A stretch of DNA of 64,000 nt from DASXZH01 sp036502005 (GCA_036502005.1 DASXZH010000029.1:1-64000); one strand, 5' to 3'; positions 53,219 through 61,765 are shown, numbered from the stretch's first letter. The notes: generated from the sequence alone by a model not told the origin. Program-made: numbers and translations.

Positions 53219-54706
53219 ATGAGTGAAAAAATTGTAATTCTCGGAGCGGGGCCAACTGGCCTCGGCGCAGCATATAGGCTGAAAGAGTTGGGTTACACCA
53301 ACTTCCATATGTATGAGAGATCGCCCTATATCGGCGGTCTGGCCAGCAGCTTTACCAAAAATGGCTTTACATGGGACATCGGCGGCCACGTCATGTTCAG
53401 CCACTACAAGTATTACGACGAAGTGTTCGACAAGCTAATGGGCGACCACTATCAGATGAACATGCGCGAAAGCTGGGTTCGAATGTTTGATCGTTGGGTG
53501 CCGTATCCTTTTCAAAACAACATTCGCTACCTGCCCAAAGAAATCGCCTACGAGTGCCTTGCCGGCGTCATCGACGCTCAGCACAACAACGATCCTAAAG
53601 ATGCCAAAAACTTCGGCGAGTTCATGGATGCTGTGTTTGGCGAAGGCATAGTGAAGCACTTTATGAAGCCGTACAACTTCAAAGTCTGGGCTCATCCGGC
53701 CAAGATGATGAACAAGGAATGGATAGGTGAGAGGGTTGCCGTTATCGATATCAATCGCGCTCTTAAGAACGTGATGTTGGAAACGGACGACTTTGCCTGG
53801 GGTCCGAACAACCAGTTCAAGTTCCCCCTAACGGGCGGAACCGGCGAGTTCTACCGTCGCTTTGGGCCGGTGCTGGAAGGCCATTACACGCTCAACAAAG
53901 AAGCGGTTAGCGTCAACGTTCAAAAGAAAGAAATCAAGTTCGCCGATGGCGAAATCGTGAAATACGATCGGCTTATTACGGCCATGCCTCTCGACCGGCT
54001 CTGCAACAACGTGCTTCGCGGCGAAGTGCCCGAAGATGTTCGCGATGCAACAAGTGGCCTTCGCCACAGCAGTGGTTACATGGTCGGAATCGGCATCAAG
54101 CAAAAATGCCCGAGCACTAAAAGTTGGATGTATTTCCCCGAAGACAACTGCCCCTTTTATAGGGTGACGTACCTTAGCAATTACTCGCCAAATATGACCC
54201 CGAATTACGAGGAATATTACAGCCTCCTTTGCGAAACAAGCTGCAGCGACTACAAGCCTGTCGATGGCACCAGAATCGTGGAGGACACGATCCAGGGTCT
54301 GATCAACAGCGGGATGATTTCAGAGGCGGATCGGAAGGATATCGTCAGCACCTGGACCTACTACGCAGACTACAGCTATCCAACCCCAACTGTCGACAGA
54401 GATAGTATTCTCAGCCGTTCCATCCCCTGGCTTGAGGCGAACCAAATCTACAGCCGCGGCCGCTTTGGCATGTGGAAGTACGAGGTTGCCAATACGGACC
54501 ACTCTCTCATGCAAGGCGTGGAACTGATCGATCGTCTTCTGCTTGGCCAGAACGAGGTCACCATCGGAGTGCGCTACTCCAGCACAGAAGATGGACGCGA
54601 AGCGGCCGTTCACGAACGTCCGTTAGTTGCGGGATCCGGCGAGAAACGCATACTTCTCAACGGACACGCCTCAAAGAACGGGAAAGATAAAGTCAGCTTG
54701 ATGTAG
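53219..54706 (+). CDS. glf: UDP-galactopyranose mutase, eukaryotic-type
   Basis: Flavoenzyme converting UDP-galactopyranose to UDP-galactofuranose. FAD motif ILGAGPTGLGAAYRL (residues 6-20). Many words match the eukaryotic (Aspergillus/Leishmania) UGM branch as I remember it: GGHVMFSHYKYYDEV, WVPYPFQNNIRYLP, KPYNFKVWAHP, TGGTGEFYRRF, WMYFPEDNCPFYR, YPTPTVDRDS and IYSRGRFGMWKYEV. 495 aa, also nearer the eukaryotic length than the ~370 aa bacterial Glf. AAGGGG lies 6 bp before the ATG. Follows a glycosyltransferase by 66 bp, probably co-transcribed. Confidence 0.88.
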   Translation: MSEKIVILGAGPTGLGAAYRLKELGYTNFHMYERSPYIGGLASSFTKNGFTWDIGGHVMFSHYKYYDEVFDKLMGDHYQMNMRESWVRMFDRWVPYPFQNNIRYLPKEIAYECLAGVIDAQHNNDPKDAKNFGEFMDAVFGEGIVKHFMKPYNFKVWAHPAKMMNKEWIGERVAVIDINRALKNVMLETDDFAWGPNNQFKFPLTGGTGEFYRRFGPVLEGHYTLNKEAVSVNVQKKEIKFADGEIVKYDRLITAMPLDRLCNNVLRGEVPEDVRDATSGLRHSSGYMVGIGIKQKCPSTKSWMYFPEDNCPFYRVTYLSNYSPNMTPNYEEYYSLLCETSCSDYKPVDGTRIVEDTIQGLINSGMISEADRKDIVSTWTYYADYSYPTPTVDRDSILSRSIPWLEANQIYSRGRFGMWKYEVANTDHSLMQGVELIDRLLLGQNEVTIGVRYSSTEDGREAAVHERPLVAGSGEKRILLNGHASKNGKDKVSLM

Positions 54707-54720
54707 AATTAAGACCTATA

Positions 54721-54773
54721 AGACGCGGCCACGAAGCTCTTGGGGGAGAGCCAATGCGCCGCGTTCTTTTTTT
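54721..54773 (+). terminator. Terminator after the mutase gene
   Basis: GACGCGGC (54722-54729) pairs with GCCGCGTT (54758-54765), enclosing an inner GCTCT/AGAGC hairpin, and is followed by seven T residues (54767-54773). A branched Rho-independent terminator for the glycosyltransferase-mutase unit. Confidence 0.8.
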
Positions 54774-54826
54774 GAACTTTAGGGTACAAAACCTTGTTCA
54801 ACTGATTAGGAGTTTGCCAACCATCT

Positions 54827-55150
54827 ATGCCCACCTATGTTTATGAATGTTCTGCCTGTAAGAAAGTCTTTGAGGCGGACCAGCGCATAACCGAAGACGC
54901 GCTTAAGGATTGCGATTGCGGCGGCGAGGGCACCCTCAAGCGCCTTATTCAGCCGATTGCTGTGATGTTCAAAGGCAGCGGCTTCCACATTAACGACTAC
55001 GCGGCTAAGAGCGCGCCTGCGGAAACACCTTCCCCGGAAGCGCCAAAAGCGACTGAAACGCCCGCTCCAGCCGCGGCCGAAACAACGCCAGTGCCAACTC
55101 CTGCCCCCGCCGCTACCCCAGCCCCTGCTTCGGAATCGAAGTCGGAGTGA
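54827..55150 (+). CDS. FmdB-family zinc-ribbon protein
   Basis: 107 aa. The first 55 residues are the FmdB putative regulatory domain: MPTYVYECSACKKVFE, then CDCGG (cysteines near 9, 12, 29 and 31) and the common KRLIQPIAVMFKGSGFHIND stretch. The tail is Ala/Pro/Glu/Thr-rich and disordered. The second metal pair is CxC rather than the usual CxxC. Family function is poorly defined. Confidence 0.88.
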   Translation: MPTYVYECSACKKVFEADQRITEDALKDCDCGGEGTLKRLIQPIAVMFKGSGFHINDYAAKSAPAETPSPEAPKATETPAPAAAETTPVPTPAPAATPAPASESKSE

Positions 55151-55456
55151 TCTAGTAAATCAAAATCGGACTCCAGAGATGGTGCTGGTCGCTTAGTCGA
55201 TAGTCGATGGTCGAAAGCATGACTTCATTGGGCTCCGCAACGAAATCATGAGTTGAAGAATGCTCCGGCCCCAGGACCGTATACCTGGGACCCAGGACTC
55301 ACTCCCCTCGCAATTTGCCCGACCTTCGACCTCCGGCCTTCGACTATCGACTGGCCTTCGACTTTCGACTTTCGACATTCGACGAACCCCAACGTTTAAC
55401 AACTTTCGACCTTCGACCTTCCACATTCGACTGTCCTTTCGACTAAACTCCAAAAG
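55151..55456. repeat. Intergenic TCGAAAG/CTTTCGA heptamer region
   Basis: A 306-bp gap without a gene. It starts with GTCGATA/GTCGATG/GTCGAAA words (55195-55217) and ends with many copies in the opposite orientation, (C/T)TTCGAC, between 55320 and 55445. The middle contains a CCCAGG/CCTGGG hairpin. The same plan occurs at 61766-61946. Confidence 0.75.
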
Positions 55457-56533
55457 ATGAGCAGGAAGCTTAAGATTGGAATCATCGGCAGCGGCGGCAT
55501 CGCCCAGGGCTGCCACATGCCTGGCTACGCCAGCATCCCCGATTTGTGCGAAATGGTCGCCGTGTGCGACGTGGACCCCGAAACCGCCAAGAAAGCGGCG
55601 GCTAAGTTCGACGTCCCCGACGTCTACAGCGACTACCGTAAGCTTCTGGAAGATAAAGAAATCGATGCCGTTTCCGTGGCAACCCCCAACGCCTATCATC
55701 TGCAGCCCTCCGTAGACGCATTAAAGGCCGGCAAGCACGTACTCTGTGAAAAGCCCCTGGCCATGAACGCGCACGAAGCAAAAGAAATCTGCCGCGCGGC
55801 AAAAGATGCAGGCAAGATTTTGCAGGTCGGCTTACAACTTAGGTTTAGCGGGCCGATAAAGTTCATGAAGGACTACATCGACAACGGCCACATGGGTGAT
55901 ATCTATTACGCCCGTGCACAGGCTCTTCGGCGCCGTGGCGTCCCCGCATGGGGCGTGTTTATCGACAAGGAGAAGCAAGGCGGTGGTCCGCTCATCGATA
56001 TCGGTGTCCACATTTTGGACCTAACCCTTTTCCTTATGGGCTACCCCAAGCCAATCAGCGCCTCCGGTCAGACTTACGACACGCTTGGCAAAAACCCCGC
56101 CCTCTTTAACAATTGGGGAGATTACGATCGAAGCAAGTACACGGTCGAAGATTTTGCAGTTGGTTTGATCAAGTTTGATAACGGCTCAACAGTTGTTCTC
56201 GAAAGCTCCTTTATGGCCAACTTGGAAGGAAACCCTTTCCAAACCCAGCTTTTTGGAACCAAGGCTGGGGCCATGATCAGTCCCAATAACAACGATAACG
56301 GAATAAAGATATTCACCGAGCAGGATCGGCAACTTTTTGACATGACTCCGACCAATGTTCCCAAAGTCGAATCACCGCATGTTGTTGAGGTTCAGAGATT
56401 TGTGGATGCGATCTTGAACGACAAGCCTTCACCGGTTCCGGGTGAGCAAGGTCTTATTTTGAACGCCATCTTCGACGCGCTGTACAAGAGCAGCACAACG
56501 GGTCACGAACAGAAAGTGGACGTCAGCTATTAA
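55457..56533 (+). CDS. Gfo/Idh/MocA-family oxidoreductase
   Basis: NAD(P)-dependent sugar or inositol dehydrogenase family. Rossmann motif GIIGSGGIAQGCHMPGY (residues 8-24), catalytic-lysine motif LCEKPLAMN near residues 95-103, and a C-terminal alpha/beta domain with GGGPLIDIGVHILDL (His typical of the family). 358 aa. Substrate cannot be deduced. A dispersed GC-rich palindrome follows its stop codon. Confidence 0.92.
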   Translation: MSRKLKIGIIGSGGIAQGCHMPGYASIPDLCEMVAVCDVDPETAKKAAAKFDVPDVYSDYRKLLEDKEIDAVSVATPNAYHLQPSVDALKAGKHVLCEKPLAMNAHEAKEICRAAKDAGKILQVGLQLRFSGPIKFMKDYIDNGHMGDIYYARAQALRRRGVPAWGVFIDKEKQGGGPLIDIGVHILDLTLFLMGYPKPISASGQTYDTLGKNPALFNNWGDYDRSKYTVEDFAVGLIKFDNGSTVVLESSFMANLEGNPFQTQLFGTKAGAMISPNNNDNGIKIFTEQDRQLFDMTPTNVPKVESPHVVEVQRFVDAILNDKPSPVPGEQGLILNAIFDALYKSSTTGHEQKVDVSY

Positions 56534-56537
56534 TTCT

Positions 56538-56590
56538 GAGCCCCCTCCCCTGCGGGAAGTGTCGGAGGGGAGGGGGTAGGGGGAGAGGTT
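56538..56590. repeat. GC-rich palindromic repeat, intergenic copy
   Basis: GAGCCCCCTCCCCTGC...GGAGGGGAGGGGG, five bases after the oxidoreductase stop. Reverse-complement relative of the copy inside dnaE2 at 47361-47409. The long C/G arms could also act as a terminator-like hairpin. Confidence 0.85.
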
Positions 56591-56647
56591 AGGCCGATAG
56601 GCCCAAGACTTTGAAATTAAGCCCACCAGGAAGGGTAAACAAGCACG

Positions 56648-57184
56648 ATGAAGCTGTTATCCGCTTTGCTCTTCGCCATGTCCGCGACCATGGGCCTTTG
56701 CCAAACCTCCGCCACGCCCGATAACTTGGGGCAGAACCCAAACCCGGCTGATGTTTCCACTCCGGATAACATTCTTCACGCTTTATACGACGTCATCTCT
56801 GGCCCTCCGGGCCCTCGAAACTGGGATCGGATGAAGTCGCTCTTCCATCCTAAATCTGTCATGGCCGCCATTGCCCCCAAGCGCCAAGGCGGCAATAGGT
56901 TGGTCGTTTTTTCTGTGGACGACTACGTAAAATCTTCCGGCCCTTATCTAGAAAAGAACGGATTCTTCGAGCACGAAACCCACCGCAAGTCGGAGGAGTT
57001 TGGAGACATCACACAGATTTTCAGCACCTACGAGAGCAGGCACGATCTAAAAGACAAAGACCCCTTTGAGAAGGGAATCAACAGTTTCCAACTTGCCAAA
57101 GAGAACGGCCGCTGGTATGTGGTCTCGATTCTTTGGCAGGGCGACGACACTGGGATCAAGGTCCCGAAGAAATACGGCGGCTAA
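56648..57184 (+). CDS. Small secreted protein, possibly SnoaL/NTF2-like
   Basis: 178 aa with a signal peptide (residues 1-19, LLFAMSATMGLCQ). The mature part has the pattern of an NTF2-like fold: DNILHALYDVIS, WDRMKSLFHPKSV, SVDDYVKSSGPYLEKNGFFEHE and a final GRWYVVSILWQGD strand. No catalytic residues assigned. Lies alone on the plus strand between the oxidoreductase and a structured repeat. Confidence 0.75.
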   Translation: MKLLSALLFAMSATMGLCQTSATPDNLGQNPNPADVSTPDNILHALYDVISGPPGPRNWDRMKSLFHPKSVMAAIAPKRQGGNRLVVFSVDDYVKSSGPYLEKNGFFEHETHRKSEEFGDITQIFSTYESRHDLKDKDPFEKGINSFQLAKENGRWYVVSILWQGDDTGIKVPKKYGG

Positions 57185-57221
57185 GTATCGGGTCTTGAGT
57201 GGTAAGAGTGCGCCTAGCCTT

Positions 57222-57361
57222 TTTCGAGTGCGGGTGACTTGTCGCCGCTTTTGACTCGCAAAATGCCGCGTGTTGAGTTCTCGACGCCCCCGATGCTCGG
57301 AGAATAATGAACGGCGACAAGTCGCCTGATTTAAAGCGGCGAGAACTCGCAGCACTCGAAA
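57222..57361. repeat. Four-hairpin repeat element, copy 2
   Basis: Hairpins GGTGA-CTTG-TCGCC (57233-57246), GTTGA-GTTC-TCGAC (57272-57285), GGCGA-CAAG-TCGCC (57313-57326) and GCGA-GAAC-TCGC (57339-57350). Outer arms TTTCGAGTGC/GCACTCGAAA (57222-57231/57352-57361) close the element. Two longer pairings cross each other (57236-57247 with 57312-57323; 57275-57283 with 57340-57348), so an alternative pseudoknot is possible. Shares GCTTTkGrCT and GCCTGATT words with the copy at 34776-34919. Confidence 0.8.
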
Positions 57362-57404
57362 GCCGGACCGAGTTTTCAAAAACCCCTAGGGGCTAAACTA
57401 ACCC

Positions 57405-58178
57405 ATGCTTCGACTTCCGCTCCTCGTCGCAACGTTTATCGTTCCATTCATCGCGAATGCCCAAATGAGTCAACCAACCCTCCCTACCAAGCTTCAAAAC
57501 GTCCACCGAATCGTCATGCTCGGTGATAGCATCACCCAGTTCGGCGAGGGACCCAAAGGCTACGTTTGGCTCACCCGTCACTACCTCCAAGACCTATATC
57601 CAAGCCAAAATTTTGAGGTCATAAACGCAGGGATTTCCGGCCACAAGTCTAACGACATGCTCAAAAGATTTCAGCACGACGTGCTGGATAAGAACCCGGA
57701 CCTCGTCACCATCAGCGTCGGCGTAAACGATGTTTGGCACGGTTTCAATGACAGCCACCCCAATGGAGATGGCCCAGAAGGGGTATCTCTCGACGAATAC
57801 AAGAAAAACGTTGAATCCATGGTCTCCCAGGCGCTAGCCCAAAAAGCCCAAGTTGTAATCCTGGCCTCCACCGTGATCGGGGAAGACCTAAATGGAAAAA
57901 TGAACGCCAAGGCGGGCCCTTACAACGCGGCCCTAAGGGAGATCGCCCGGAATCACAACCTGCTTTATGTGGACTATCAAAAGCCGTTCCGCACTCTCAT
58001 TACCGACTACCGAAAAACCACCGGTGGTAAAGACCTCCTTTTGACGGTGGACGGCGTTCACATGAACGACGAAGGCAATCAAGTCATGGCACACACCCTC
58101 CTCACTGCGCTTGGCGTCCGCCCCGATGACCAGGCCAAAGCAAACCAACAGATCCATGACCAAGAGCAAGCACACTAA
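57405..58178 (+). CDS. SGNH/GDSL-family secreted hydrolase
   Basis: Signal peptide (residues 1-20, PLLVATFIVPFIANAQ), then the SGNH blocks: MLGDSITQFGEGP (Ser), INAGISGH (Gly), ISVGVNDVW (Asn) and DGVHMNDEG (catalytic Asp-His). 257 aa. Likely an esterase acting on acylated sugars or lipids outside the cytoplasm. The 3' end overlaps the start of the following peptidase gene by 23 bp. Confidence 0.92.
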   Translation: MLRLPLLVATFIVPFIANAQMSQPTLPTKLQNVHRIVMLGDSITQFGEGPKGYVWLTRHYLQDLYPSQNFEVINAGISGHKSNDMLKRFQHDVLDKNPDLVTISVGVNDVWHGFNDSHPNGDGPEGVSLDEYKKNVESMVSQALAQKAQVVILASTVIGEDLNGKMNAKAGPYNAALREIARNHNLLYVDYQKPFRTLITDYRKTTGGKDLLLTVDGVHMNDEGNQVMAHTLLTALGVRPDDQAKANQQIHDQEQAH

Positions 58179-59202
58179 GTTCGACCCGGCCGCTCTCCTC
58201 CAGGAGTTTGTTTTAATCCCTGCTCCTCCAGGTCAGGAACGGCCTCTACGCGAGGTCTTGGTCACCCATGTTAAAGCACTCGGCTTAAACCCAACGGAGG
58301 ACGCGAAGGGGAACCTGCTGGTAGCCCTTGGCGACGGTAAAGGGACACCCATCGTGATCACTGCCCACATGGACGAGATTGCAATGATCGTTCGCCGCGT
58401 GATGCCCGATGGCTCGATCACGGTTGGTCCACTTGGCGGGCTATTTCCTTGGAAACTTGGCGAAGGCCCTGTCCAGTTGCTCGGAAGAACAAAAACAGTT
58501 GATGGGGTTCTCGGCTTTGGGTCTATCCACACGGCAGACAAATCTTCCACCGTCCGCAAAGCGGACAACGCGCCCATCGATTGGGACATGGCCAAGATTC
58601 TCACCGGTCTAACGCTAAAGGAGCTGAGCAAGGCTGGGATAAGGCCCGGAACGCGAGTAGTCGTTCATCCGTCGCGTCGACAGCTCACAAAGCTTGGCGA
58701 ACTGGTAGGCGGTTATTTCCTCGATGACCGGGCTGATCTCGTTTCCTGGCTGATTGCTCTTGAAGCACTGAAGGACACCAAAGCCAATATCGTCTTCGCG
58801 GCAACAGCCGCGGAAGAAGTTGGCGGCGAGGGAGCAAAGTTTATCCTTCGCAACCTGAAACCCGACATCTGCGTCGCGCTTGAACTTGGCCCGAACGTCG
58901 AAGACGCTCCCGTTGAACTAACCGATCAGCCCACCGTCTGGACCGCCGACAGCTACTCCTCCATGAGCGCGGAAGATGGCTTTTTGCTCGATAAAATCGG
59001 CGAAGAGCTTAAGATGGATTTGCAATTCCAATCGCTTTCAAGAGGCGGAAGCGATGCGTCTGCCTCGGCAAACCAAGGCCTTTGCGCCCGCTGTTTTACG
59101 CTTGCCCTGCCCATGGCAAACAGCCACGGATGCGAGGTGATGCACCCCGGCGCAATGGAGAATCTGGCGCGTTTGACGGTGGCTTTGGTTGAAGCGCTCT
59201 AG
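58156..59202 (+). CDS. M42-family metallo-aminopeptidase
   Basis: Cytoplasmic dinuclear zinc peptidase. Metal and catalytic motifs: TAHMDEIAMIV (His-Asp), YFLDDRADLVS (bridging Asp), AATAAEEVGGEGA (general base Glu and ligand Glu), ALELGP, and SRGGSDASAS with a final CEVMHPGA (His). About 348 aa from the ATG at 58156 (MTKSKHTKFDPAALL); in-frame starts at 58111 (TTG) and 58126 (ATG) would add unlike sequence inside the neighbouring gene. Confidence 0.92.
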   Translation: MTKSKHTKFDPAALLQEFVLIPAPPGQERPLREVLVTHVKALGLNPTEDAKGNLLVALGDGKGTPIVITAHMDEIAMIVRRVMPDGSITVGPLGGLFPWKLGEGPVQLLGRTKTVDGVLGFGSIHTADKSSTVRKADNAPIDWDMAKILTGLTLKELSKAGIRPGTRVVVHPSRRQLTKLGELVGGYFLDDRADLVSWLIALEALKDTKANIVFAATAAEEVGGEGAKFILRNLKPDICVALELGPNVEDAPVELTDQPTVWTADSYSSMSAEDGFLLDKIGEELKMDLQFQSLSRGGSDASASANQGLCARCFTLALPMANSHGCEVMHPGAMENLARLTVALVEAL

Positions 59203-59656
59203 CAGTTCTTCGAGGAGTTAAGTTTCACGCGAAGAAGGCGGAGATGCGAAGGACGCGGCGAGAGGCTTTGCGGGTGGGCGGCTAAAGGCGAAACCTATTA
59301 AATTTCACGCGAAGAACGCGAAGGAGCGGAGAACGCGGCAGTATCTTGCCTCCAACGTTGAAAGGCAAAATGAGCGACAACGTTAAGTTTCACGCGAAGA
59401 AAGCGGTCATTGTTTTGCGCTGTTCGCTTCTTTACGCCTCACCCTGCCCCACACCGCGCTCTTCGCTCCTTCGCGTCCCCCGGCGTGAAAATGCCCTTAC
59501 CGTACGCGCACCTAGAAAGTGGGTATTCCAGCCCGTGAGTTACGAGCGCGCGAAGAACGCGGTGACATCGTTGCCCCATGCCGAGCAATCTCCTCTAACT
59601 AAAGTTTCAGCCCGAAACAGAATACAGTTCTTGAAAGCTAAATGAGCAATAGCAAC
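59203..59656. repeat. TTCGCG-type repeat block, left of the GxxExxY gene
   Basis: A 454-bp stretch without a supported gene. Copies of the repeat 'TTTCACGCGAAGAAnGCGAAGGAnCG' occur at 59219-59262, 59301-59340 and 59384-59406 (minus orientation). One copy in the other orientation, GCGCTCTTCGCTCCTTCGCG..., lies at 59451-59493. Confidence 0.8.
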
Positions 59657-60139
59657 TTAAAGCCCGTTCACAACCCGACGTATACCCTGCTTCATCGTTC
59701 GATCGGAAAAGTTAAGAATTAGACCCAGTTTTTTCCCACTGCATCGAAGATATGTCAGAAGGATTTTGGCGTGAACTGGCGAGAGGCTCTCAACCGATTT
59801 CAGCTCAACTATAACCAAATCTGAAACCAGCAGATCGAGGCGCAACCCGGCCCCAAACACTATGCCGTCATAAATCACGTCGATGGGCACCTGGCAACGT
59901 ACTTCAATGCCCTGTTTCGTCAATTCATGAGCAAGCGCGCCCTCGTAAACAAACTCCAAAAGCCCTGGCCCGAGCGCCTGATAAACGCGATAGGCAGCGT
60001 CAATAATCGCTGCCGCCAAAATGTTCTCGGGGAGCGTTGGATCGATTATTTGCCGTCCGAATGGCGGCATTGACAGAATTAGACTCCACGGAGCCATAGT
60101 ATTCAACATCAGAAGGGGCCTTTGTCTACGCGCATACAT
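59657..60139 (-). CDS. GxxExxY-family nuclease-like protein
   Basis: The family motif GxxExxY is present as GLLEFVY (residues 59-65) in ALGPGLLEFVYEGALAHEL. A PD-(D/E)xK-type pattern follows: LRLDLLVSDLVIVELKS gives Asp102, Glu112 and Lys114. A C-terminal conserved stretch is AKILLTYLRCSGKKLGLILNF. Family members are small putative nucleases found in repeat-rich genomic spots; their role is unknown. The frame opens at 60139, but typical homologues begin near the ATG at 60070 (residue 24), so the first 23 residues are doubtful. Flanked on both sides by TTCGCG repeat arrays. Confidence 0.88.
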   Translation of the reverse strand: MYARRQRPLLMLNTMAPWSLILSMPPFGRQIIDPTLPENILAAAIIDAAYRVYQALGPGLLEFVYEGALAHELTKQGIEVRCQVPIDVIYDGIVFGAGLRLDLLVSDLVIVELKSVESLSPVHAKILLTYLRCSGKKLGLILNFSDRTMKQGIRRVVNGL

Positions 60140-60648
60140 GTTCGATATAGGGTAACCGGATTTTCACGCGGGGGGACGCGAAGGAGCGAAGGGGGCAAAA
60201 CAGTGAGTGCCTTTCCGCGTCTCCGCGTTTTACGCGTGAAACTTACAGGTTTTGCTCCCTATCTGCCTTCAGTATTGGCCGGACGAGACTTCACACCTTC
60301 GCGTTCTTCGCGTGAAATTCCCCCACGCTATGCGTTTTCGACTCGTTGACTCACCGCCGCCCTCTTCGCTCCTTCGCGTCCCTCCACGTGAAATTCCGGC
60401 CACCACACACCCGCGCTCTCCGCTCCTTCGCGTCCTCCGCGTGAAATTCCCCACGACCCTGTGCGCTGACTTACGCCCGCGTTCTTCGCACCTTCGCGTT
60501 CCATCGCGTGAAATCCCCACGATCCTATGCACTGAACTCACCCCGCGCTCTTCGCTCCTTCGCGTCCTCCGCGTGAAATTCCGATCCCCCACTCTCAGTT
60601 CTTCTCGTCCCACACGAGAAATTCCCTTCACGCGCTAACATAGAAAGA
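60140..60648. repeat. TTCGCG-type repeat array, right of the GxxExxY gene
   Basis: A 509-bp stretch without a gene. One inverted copy lies at 60161-60195, then copies in the plus orientation end in CGTGAAA at about 60243, 60318, 60394, 60447, 60514 and 60579. The last five are 53-76 bp apart. Their spacers are partly conserved too (CCACGAyCCTrTGCrCTGA), so this is a degenerate tandem array with units of about 65 bp. It ends just before the dehydrogenase ATG. Confidence 0.85.
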
Positions 60649-61764
60649 ATGGGATACGAAGGAAGAGCTGTTTTATTAGAAGAGCCGGGCGCGCCGGCCG
60701 TTTTGCGCGACATCGTGATCGATGCACCAGGTCCGAATGAGGTCCTGATAAGGCTGGTAGCCAGTGGTGTCTGCCACACCGACCTCACCGTCAAAAACCT
60801 GAACGGGAACGGCATGTCCTTCCCAATCGTGCTAGGTCACGAAGGCGCAGGCTACGTTGAAGAAGTCGGCGAGAGTGTAACCCACCTAAAGCAGGGCGAT
60901 CCTGTTGTTATCGCCTACCGGGCCCCTTGCGAGCAATGCCCAGCCTGCCTTCGGGGGGATTCTCGCCATTGCTACATGGCGCTTAGGCCAAAACAGCGGA
61001 TCCATCGCAAGAGCGATGGTGCGCTCTGTTCCCAGGTTCTTCGGTGCGGCACGTTTTCAACGAGCACGGTGGTGCACAGTAAAGCTGCAATCAAAATGCC
61101 CAAAGAAATGCCACTCGATAAGGCCTGCCTAATCGCTTGCGGGGTCATCACCGGCGTAGGCGCTGCCATGAATACTTCGCCTGTCTTTGCGGGATCGAGA
61201 GTGGCTGTTATCGGCTGCGGCGGAGTCGGATTGAGCGTGATTCAAGGGGCAAAACTTCAGCATGCCCGCCAAATCATCGCCGTTGATGTAAATCCGACCA
61301 AGCTTGAATGGGCGCGTAATTTTGGGGCTACCCATACGGTTAACGCCAAAGAAGTAGACCCAGTGGCCGAAGTCAGAAAGATCACCGAAGACGGCTGGGA
61401 TGGCGGCGTGGAGTACGCGTTTGAAGCCACCGGCATCCCGGTTTGCACCGAGCAAGCCGTTAAAATGCTCTCCTACGGCGGCACCGCAACCACCATCGGC
61501 TTCCCTGCCGCTGCGGACTCTGTAAACCTTAATCTGGGCGATATGGCAACCGGTGTTTACTGGAATAAGGCAGCGCTTCATGTTTGCCACTGCGGCGATG
61601 CCCTCCCTTCTCACGATTTCCCTCTCATGGCTCAGCTCTATTTAGATGGCCAGCTTAAGCTGGACGAGATGATCACCCGCAAAATTGGCCTCGAAGATGT
61701 AGAAGCGGCCTTCCACGAAATGGAAACGGGGAACGTGATCCGGTCAGTGATTATGATGGAATAG
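60649..61764 (+). CDS. Zinc-dependent alcohol dehydrogenase (MDR superfamily)
   Basis: 371 aa. Catalytic zinc: GVCHTDL and GHEGAG. Structural zinc: CEQCPACLRGDSRHC (four cysteines). NAD binding: VIGCGGVGLSVIQGA with an acidic residue in VDVNP, favouring NAD(H). C-terminal signature GLEDVEAAFHEMETGN. Resembles class III-like dehydrogenases acting on thiol-bound formaldehyde or simple alcohols; the substrate is uncertain. Directly downstream of the TTCGCG array. Confidence 0.92.
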   Translation: MGYEGRAVLLEEPGAPAVLRDIVIDAPGPNEVLIRLVASGVCHTDLTVKNLNGNGMSFPIVLGHEGAGYVEEVGESVTHLKQGDPVVIAYRAPCEQCPACLRGDSRHCYMALRPKQRIHRKSDGALCSQVLRCGTFSTSTVVHSKAAIKMPKEMPLDKACLIACGVITGVGAAMNTSPVFAGSRVAVIGCGGVGLSVIQGAKLQHARQIIAVDVNPTKLEWARNFGATHTVNAKEVDPVAEVRKITEDGWDGGVEYAFEATGIPVCTEQAVKMLSYGGTATTIGFPAAADSVNLNLGDMATGVYWNKAALHVCHCGDALPSHDFPLMAQLYLDGQLKLDEMITRKIGLEDVEAAFHEMETGNVIRSVIMME

Positions 61765-61765
61765 G

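Noticed and set aside
60292..60582. Possible CRISPR array
   Set aside because: Units are degenerate, unit spacing varies from 53 to 76 bp, the 'spacers' are themselves similar, and no cas genes are near.
59346..60638. Open frames within the repeat blocks (59346-59645 plus, 60252-60638 plus, 60269-60631 minus)
   Set aside because: Their peptides are translations of the TTCGCG repeat (SLLRVLRVKF-type words repeated), with no independent start signals or family resemblance.
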